This document shows positions 27,158 to 32,360 of a DNA stretch of 32,360 bases, one piece after another. The DNA is taken from contig JACTTX010000003.1 of the NCBI GenBank assembly GCA_015661005.1, forward strand, positions 1-32,360. The letters are read 5' to 3'. This DNA comes from Candidatus Magasanikiibacteriota bacterium (GTDB lineage Bacteria > Patescibacteriota > Patescibacteriia > Magasanikbacterales > JACTTX01). The notes under the pieces were generated by a model. The model had not been told where the DNA came from. It was given only the letters and a program-made list of their open reading frames with translations, and ran no database searches. The position numbers and the translations under genes were made by a program. The stretch's first letter is position 1; every line of letters begins with the position of its first letter.

Positions 27158-27970
27158 ATGGATATGCCCAAGGAAACCCAGAGTGATTTTACTCTTGATT
27201 ATGTCCGTGATGCCATTTTCCCTAAGGATACTGAAAATATGTCTCCGAAATATGATTTAGACAAAATCAAATTCGCAACCGATGGGCCGACTTTTGAAAA
27301 AGCGGTTGATTTATATGAGAAAGGAAAGGTAACGCAGTTTAAGGAAGGGATTGGTGCTTATTCGGCTGTCGTAATGGGCACAAAGCCGTATCGTGTTTCA
27401 GTTGAGGCGCGCCGGTATGATTATGGACATTGCGAATGTTATCTCGGCCAGAACGACACGCTTTGCAAGCACATGGTGGCTGTGGCAATTTATGTGGTGA
27501 TGGGCGGCAAAAAAATGAGTGACGAAGATAAACGACTCGTATCTCAAGCTGTTTGTAGTGGTGAGTTGGGAGAATTAAGCAAGAGTGAGTTAGCGGCAAC
27601 GAAGAAGGCAATCACCGCTGGCCTGCGGTATATCAAATCATACGAGGGCCCGTCTCGTATTTGGTTTTCGTATCAAAGTTCTCTCTCTGAAGGGTGCAAT
27701 CGTTTATCAAAAATTGTTTCCGAGTTGCCGGTAAGCGAGCAAACTGCAAAAGTTCTGGTTGATATGCTTTTGCGGCTTGATGACAGGTTGTGTCGTGGCG
27801 GCGTTGATGATTCTGATGGCACTGTTGGTGGGTTTATTGAAGAGACCGTGCAGGTGCTTAAAGAATACACAAAACTCAATCCTTCTTGCATTGAAGCGCT
27901 CAACGAACTAAAAGGTAAAGAAACCTGTTTTGACTGGGAGGAACCGCTTTTGGAATTCGTTAAGAATTGA
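27158..27970 (+). CDS. SWIM zinc-finger protein
   Basis: YDYGHCECYLGQNDTLCKHMVAVAIYV = CxCx(n)CxH; N-terminal boundary uncertain. Confidence 0.75.
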   Translation: MDMPKETQSDFTLDYVRDAIFPKDTENMSPKYDLDKIKFATDGPTFEKAVDLYEKGKVTQFKEGIGAYSAVVMGTKPYRVSVEARRYDYGHCECYLGQNDTLCKHMVAVAIYVVMGGKKMSDEDKRLVSQAVCSGELGELSKSELAATKKAITAGLRYIKSYEGPSRIWFSYQSSLSEGCNRLSKIVSELPVSEQTAKVLVDMLLRLDDRLCRGGVDDSDGTVGGFIEETVQVLKEYTKLNPSCIEALNELKGKETCFDWEEPLLEFVKN

Positions 27971-27974
27971 TATA

Positions 27975-28231
27975 GTGATGTTGGAATAGCGAGAGTCGGT
28001 ATTTACCGGCGAAAGCCGGTAACAGGGTTGTGTAATGAGTCCGCCATCCGCCTTTGTGCGGTGGATTCGCCCGAAAGGACGAAGGGTGCGGTGAAAAGCA
28101 ATTCTGGCTTACGGGTGTACCGAGAGCTTGGCCGAGCATCACTGGGCACAATCGAGGGCCGCGGGGCGCAAGAGGGATTCATCTCTCCCGCTCGCTGTTC
28201 CCGCAAAAAACTCCCAGCATGGGAGTTTTTT
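27975..28231 (+). ncRNA. Candidate structured RNA (~250 nt), unidentified class
   Basis: TTACCGGC-GAAA-GCCGGTAA hairpin, CCA(T)CCGC..GCGGTGG hairpin, further GC-rich pairings, ending in a strong terminator; no credible protein. Confidence 0.5.
28205..28231. terminator. Bidirectional-looking intrinsic terminator
   Basis: AAAAAACTCCC-AGCAT-GGGAGTTTTTT. Confidence 0.9.
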
Positions 28232-28296
28232 GCTACAGCTCGTCAAAATGTATTAATGCTGTTCAATTTGGGGAAAAAATTCGTTACAATAAAAAC

Positions 28297-28986
28297 ATGA
28301 AAAAACTTACCGCTATAATTTCTGTTTTTGGATTAACCTTTGTTGTTGTCGGCATGGCCAATGCCCAGATGATGGGCAGTTTTTCCAATTCTGCGGCTGA
28401 CTGGAATGAAGTCGTTGAGCACATCACCCGCGAAGAACAAGAGGGCAAAAAGCTTTGGAATAAACTGCAAGCCAAAGATATTGTTTGCGAGAATTTGGAC
28501 GATGAGCAGTTTGGAGTTCTCGGCGAATACTTTATGGGGCAAATGACCGGAGATTCGCACGCCGCCATGAATGCCATGATGATCCAGACGCACGGCGAAG
28601 ACGGCGAGGAGCAGATTCACATCGTCATGGGCAAGCGTCTTTCAGGGTGCGATACATCGGTGGCTTTTCCGGCGGAAAGCCTCGGCTGGATGCCAATGAT
28701 GAATATGATGTGGGGAGGATGGTCGTCTCCTTTTGGCAGTAATAATTCAACAAACAATATAATGAATTTGGGATTCGGGCCTTTTGGCGGTTTCGGCTGG
28801 ATTTTTATGGTTCTTTGGTGGGTTCTGATAATCGTCGGCATTGTCGCGCTTATCAAATGGCTCACAAGAGGGTCGCGCGGCATTCACAATCGTGAAAAAT
28901 CCGCGCTTGAAATTTTGCAGGAACGATGTGCTAAGGGCGAGATTAACAAGCAGGAGTTCGAGGAAAAGAAAAAGGATTTAAGCTGA
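28297..28986 (+). CDS. Secreted/membrane protein with C-terminal SHOCT domain
   Basis: Signal-peptide-like MKKLTAIISVFGLTFVVVGMANAQ, TM segment, EKSALEILQERCAKGEINKQEFEEKKKDL. Confidence 0.8.
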   Translation: MKKLTAIISVFGLTFVVVGMANAQMMGSFSNSAADWNEVVEHITREEQEGKKLWNKLQAKDIVCENLDDEQFGVLGEYFMGQMTGDSHAAMNAMMIQTHGEDGEEQIHIVMGKRLSGCDTSVAFPAESLGWMPMMNMMWGGWSSPFGSNNSTNNIMNLGFGPFGGFGWIFMVLWWVLIIVGIVALIKWLTRGSRGIHNREKSALEILQERCAKGEINKQEFEEKKKDLS

Positions 28987-28993
28987 CCAGCCT

Positions 28994-29116
28994 ATGAAAA
29001 TCGGCATTATCTTGTAATCCAATAATCCGGAGCATAATTGGAACACGTTTCGTTTCGGCATCACTTCACTCAAGGCCAATTATGATGTGACCATTCCGCG
29101 CAAAAAATTTTTTTAA
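28994..29116 (+). pseudogene. Decayed DsrE-family gene remnant
   Basis: ATG then MKIGIIL*SNNPEHNWNTFRFGITSLKANYDVTIPRKKFF*; resembles the DsrE-family N-terminus, with TAA at codon 8 and early truncation. Confidence 0.6.
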
Positions 29117-29676
29117 TTCTGCCGCTCCACGTATTCTCCGGTATCAGTATTCACCACTACCATTTCTCCTTCTTTGATAAAAATCGGGACTTGTGTTTTG
29201 AGCCCATTCTCCAAAACGACTTCTTTAGTCACGTTGCCGCCGGCGGTGTCACCTTTCACGGCCGGCGGCGCTTCTGTCACTTTATAGGCAATTTTCCGCG
29301 GCAGTTCCACGGCCACGGGCGCGCCCTGATAAAAAAGCACCATCACTTCCAATCCTTCTTTCAAAAATTTGACGTCATCGCCTAAAACATCGGCGCCAAT
29401 CTGCGACTGCTCATAACTGGTATTGTCCATGAAATTATAAAATTGGCCGTCGCTGAAAAGATACTGCATATTTTTCCGCTCCACCTCCACGATTTCCACA
29501 CTCTCCACGGCTTTGAAAGTATTTTCCAACGCCTTGCCGGTGGCCACATTTTTAAGACGAGTGCGCGTGAAAGCTGACCCCTTCCCGGGATTGACGTGCT
29601 GAAATTCCGTAACGACATAAAGTCCGTCTTTAAAACGGATGACAATGCCTTTTTTGAGATCAGATGTTGAGGCCAT
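29113..29676 (-). CDS. efp: Elongation factor P
   Basis: MASTSDLKKGIVIRFKDGLYVVTEFQHVNPGKGSAFTRTRLKNVATGKALENTFKAVESVE; start at 29676 rather than the track start. Confidence 0.95.
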   Translation of the reverse strand: MASTSDLKKGIVIRFKDGLYVVTEFQHVNPGKGSAFTRTRLKNVATGKALENTFKAVESVEIVEVERKNMQYLFSDGQFYNFMDNTSYEQSQIGADVLGDDVKFLKEGLEVMVLFYQGAPVAVELPRKIAYKVTEAPPAVKGDTAGGNVTKEVVLENGLKTQVPIFIKEGEMVVVNTDTGEYVERQN

Positions 29677-29730
29677 ACGGAAGAAGCTGGAAGCTTGAGA
29701 CTGAGGGCTGGAATGTATAAATGTTATCAA

Positions 29731-29830
29731 GGGTGTGAATATCTGTTTGTTAGACATGGGTTTGCGCCACCTTAGTGTTATCTTCAGAGACGGCGCGGGA
29801 CCCGTGTCGAACAAACAGATATTCACACCC
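29731..29830 (-). repeat. ~100-bp foldback (long inverted repeat) upstream of efp
   Basis: 31-nt arms GGGTGTGAATATCTGTTTGTTaGACAtGGGT / ACCCGTGTCGAACAAACAGATATTCACACCC (29/31 complementary) with inner GCGCC/GGCGC. Confidence 0.9.
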
Positions 29831-29919
29831 GCAAACATTCCGGTCTCCATCTTCCACATTCAACATTCTATATTCTATTTTCCTTCCGGTCAAGGCGCTC
29901 TTCACGCGCTTCATGCTAA

Positions 29920-29955
29920 AAACAAAGAAGACCACCGGTTGGGGCGATCTTCTAT
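29920..29955 (-). terminator. Probable terminator downstream of the sigma-factor gene
   Basis: Minus strand GAAGA-tcgCCccaaccGGtgg-TCTTC-TTTGTTTTT. Confidence 0.55.
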
Positions 29956-31043
29956 CGTTTGTCTCCTTTCTTAAGACGATAATCTTTTCCGTAACGTTGA
30001 ATTTTTCGGAGCCGTTGAAGCGTTGCTGGCCCTTCGTCAAAAGACATGACGAAATGAAGGAGCTCGCCAAAAGTGTTGAGCTTCGGAACGGATGCCCATC
30101 GCGCGCAGATGAGAACCGGCATTTGGTTCAGCACGCGCAATTCACTTTGCTGGATGGCTTGCCGACTCACCCTGAAAAATCGGCCAACCTCGGTCTGCAA
30201 AAGCGGGTTAAGTTCGGGGACGCCCCAAAGAGCCCGCATGTACTTGGCGTCTTTTTCACCAACGCAATCCAGCGCCGCGTCAATCATCCGAATGGCGCGC
30301 TTCAGATCATGACCGGCTTCCGCCATTTCCGATGGTGACCAGTGCAAACTTTCGGCCGTTGTTTTTCCGTCTGATGAAGCATCGCCATCCCGTTCCGCGA
30401 GCGGGAAGGTGTGGCCAAAAGCGAACCCTATCGCCAACCGGATGGTTCCCTTTGATAGGGGTCTGCTTGCAAACGGATTGGTCTCCTTTCTAAAGGCCGC
30501 AAGAATTTCTATCTCCATCGGTGATCGTCCCAGTTCACGCCGAAGACGCTCATGGACGCGTTCAAGAACATCCGTGGCGACATGAACATAATCCGGCATT
30601 TTGAACGGAAAACGACTACTCATGGCGCAGGCGGCGCGGAACATCCTGCGCCGGACATGCGTCATAATAAAAGTCGCCAGTGAGCCGCGCGACGGATCAA
30701 AACGCGGCAGAAGCCAAAACAAGGCAATCATGCCGACCTGTACCAAATCATCCTTTGAAACGTTGAATCGCCGGAAACGAGCCGCCATCTTCACAATTAT
30801 TTTTAAGTTGTGGAGGAGCAAGGCATCGCCCGCTTCTTCGGCGGCACGGCGCGATTTAGGATCTGTGCTTGGCGCACACATCTGTCGAAAGAGCGCCGCC
30901 GTTTCTTCAGGAGTTAGTATGATGTGGCCAAGAAGTGGTTTGAAAAACAAATCAAATCCACTGGCCTGACCGCGGCTCTGACGCGCCTCTTGCAGAGCCA
31001 GTGTTTGTGCGGCCGCCACGCGGCCGCGGAAGGAACTGCTCAT
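29952..31043 (-). CDS. Sigma-70 family RNA polymerase sigma factor (divergent)
   Basis: LLLHNLKIIVKMAARFRRFNVSKDDLVQVGMIALFWLLPRFDPSRGSLATFIMTHVRRRMFRA (region 2), LGRSPMEIEILAAF (region 3), RFFRVSRQAIQQSELRVLNQM (region 4 HTH). GGAGGAGACAATG start at 31043. Confidence 0.85.
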   Translation of the reverse strand: MSSSFRGRVAAAQTLALQEARQSRGQASGFDLFFKPLLGHIILTPEETAALFRQMCAPSTDPKSRRAAEEAGDALLLHNLKIIVKMAARFRRFNVSKDDLVQVGMIALFWLLPRFDPSRGSLATFIMTHVRRRMFRAACAMSSRFPFKMPDYVHVATDVLERVHERLRRELGRSPMEIEILAAFRKETNPFASRPLSKGTIRLAIGFAFGHTFPLAERDGDASSDGKTTAESLHWSPSEMAEAGHDLKRAIRMIDAALDCVGEKDAKYMRALWGVPELNPLLQTEVGRFFRVSRQAIQQSELRVLNQMPVLICARWASVPKLNTFGELLHFVMSFDEGPATLQRLRKIQRYGKDYRLKKGDKR

Positions 31044-31136
31044 TGTCTCCTCCTTTGACCGCTCTGCTGTCACCATGACAGCCCGCTCAATTTATGTTGT
31101 TTTCCGTTTATTGTCAAGAAGAAAGAAGATGTGTTT

Positions 31137-32153
31137 TTATGCTCCAAAAAGTTCTCCGGTGGAATTAAAAATTACCTCATCAATTTTTTGTTTATTCAAA
31201 AGCAACATCACCAGCCGATCAACACCAAAAGCAATACCACCCGTTGGCGGAAAACCGGAGCGCAAAGCGTTCAAAAAATCGCGATCAATTTCAAAAACTT
31301 TTTTACCGAGGGCGCGGCGCAAATCTTGTTCCTCTCGCAAACGTCTTTCTTGTTCATCCGCATCCCGCAATTCCGTAAAAGCGTTACCAAGTTCCATACC
31401 GCCGACGTACACTTCAAATCTTTGCGCGTAATGTGGATCTTGAACGCATTTTTCGGAAAGCGCCGCCATTTGAACGGGATAATCGTACAAAAAAACCGGC
31501 CGCTCGCCAATGGAGAGCGCCGGTTCAATCTCCGTCAAAAAAATTCTAAAAAAGGCGTCATCAAAAGTATCATCATCTTTGGCATCGTATCCTTTTTCCC
31601 GCGCCAGCATAATCATTTTCCCGCGATCCAAAAAATCATCCAAATTAACGTCGGCATACTTTTGCCATGCCGCTCTCATGGACAGGCGTGTCCACGGTGG
31701 CATCAGATCAATCGTCCGACCGGCGTAATTTATTTGCGGACCCAAACCTAAAACGCGCGCCACTTCAAAAACCATTTCCTCAACATCTTTCATCACATCA
31801 AAATAATCCGCCTTGATGCGATACCACTCAATCATGGTGAACTCGGGATTATGCGTGCCGCCAAGCGGCTCATTGTTTCTAAAGACCTTTCCTAAACAAT
31901 AAATTTTTTCCAAACCCCCAGCCAACAATTTTTTCATGGCATACTCCGGCGACGTGGTGAGATAGGCCGGAAACTCATGGCCTTGTTCATCCCACAAAAC
32001 TGTCTCAAAGGGATTCAAATACGGTTCCATCCCCGGACACTTCACCAAAGTTGGTGTTTCCACTTCCAAAAAATCGCGGATATTAAAAAAATCGCGAATG
32101 GCGGAAATAATTTTGGCGCGTTTTTTCAAGATGTCCCGAGAAATAATTGTCAT
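31137..32153 (-). CDS. epmA: EpmA/GenX-like lysyl-tRNA-synthetase paralogue (EF-P lysine ligase)
   Basis: Class II LysRS catalytic core without the N-terminal anticodon-binding domain: FLEVETPTLVKCPGMEPYLNPFETV, GKVFRNNEPLGGTHNPEFTMIEWY, GFPPTGGIAFGVDRLVMLLL. Confidence 0.88.
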   Translation of the reverse strand: MTIISRDILKKRAKIISAIRDFFNIRDFLEVETPTLVKCPGMEPYLNPFETVLWDEQGHEFPAYLTTSPEYAMKKLLAGGLEKIYCLGKVFRNNEPLGGTHNPEFTMIEWYRIKADYFDVMKDVEEMVFEVARVLGLGPQINYAGRTIDLMPPWTRLSMRAAWQKYADVNLDDFLDRGKMIMLAREKGYDAKDDDTFDDAFFRIFLTEIEPALSIGERPVFLYDYPVQMAALSEKCVQDPHYAQRFEVYVGGMELGNAFTELRDADEQERRLREEQDLRRALGKKVFEIDRDFLNALRSGFPPTGGIAFGVDRLVMLLLNKQKIDEVIFNSTGELFGA

Positions 32154-32183
32154 ATCGGCCTCATCGTAACACATTTGAAACAA

Positions 32184-32211
32184 AAAGGAAGCCCCGCCCG
32201 GGGCTTCCTTT
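32184..32211 (-). terminator. Intrinsic terminator after rpsR
   Basis: AAAGGAAGCCCC-GCCC-GGGGCTTCCTTT with a T-run on the minus strand. Confidence 0.85.
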
Positions 32212-32246
32212 GAACGATAACGATGGAGAAATTTTACGGAGGATTT

Positions 32247-32360
32247 TTACTTGTGCACCGGCACGTACGGCACCATGCCGAGCGTTCGGGCGCGCTTAAT
32301 GGCTTTGGCCATCTTGCGCTGGGTCGGATCGCTCGCTCCCGCATTCCCGCCGTCGAGCGT
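32247..32360 (-). CDS. rpsR: 30S ribosomal protein bS18, C-terminal part (truncated by window edge)
   Basis: Minus strand ...TLDGGNAGASDPTQRKMAKAIKRARTLGMVPYVPVHK*. Confidence 0.88.
   Translation of the reverse strand, partial: TLDGGNAGASDPTQRKMAKAIKRARTLGMVPYVPVHK

Noticed and set aside
28003-28300. ORFs 28028-28300 (+) and 28003-28206 (-), and the idea that this is RNase P RNA or tmRNA
   Set aside because: ORFs have arginine/proline-rich, non-protein-like composition over a stem-loop region and cross a terminator. The RNase P hallmark GAGGAAAGTCC and tmRNA end signatures are absent, so only an unclassified ncRNA candidate is kept.
1-32360. CRISPR arrays and tRNA/rRNA genes
   Set aside because: No regularly spaced direct repeats and no convincing cloverleaf or rRNA motifs seen by eye; tRNAscan/barrnap would be decisive.

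Overview
Gene-dense bacterial chromosomal window. Gene content and compactness suggest a Patescibacteria/CPR-like organism (inference only). Recognisable genes: class II (B12-type) ribonucleotide reductase carrying a 362-aa intein, a VTE5/SEC59-like kinase, a RibD_C reductase, ruvC, yebC, a GT4 glycosyltransferase, a SAM methyltransferase, rpoC, rpoB, a Fic protein, ftsK/spoIIIE, a RodZ-like HTH membrane protein, recA, a Panacea (DUF4065) toxin-antitoxin pair, a SWIM zinc-finger protein, a SHOCT protein, efp, a sigma-70 family factor, epmA-like lysyl ligase, and the 3' end of rpsR. Main finding: a ~1.2 kb apparently non-coding transcription unit (about 18660-19864) with a near-consensus promoter, a strong intrinsic terminator, well over a dozen hairpins (several with GAAA/UUCG loops or symmetric internal loops) and seven GGAGG tracts. 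I do not recognise it as a known large RNA. Other leads: a family of three 5'-leader hairpins (before yebC, rpoB and the rodZ-like gene) with variable self-complementary arms, a conserved apex and the same sense orientation; a GGGGACAGTT palindromic repeat family, one copy of which is read through inside the RNR gene; paired NrdR-box-like sites 32 bp apart; a second structured RNA candidate at ~28.0 kb; a ~100-bp foldback upstream of efp; and a decayed DsrE-family gene. All calls come from reading the sequence; no searches or folding programs were run.
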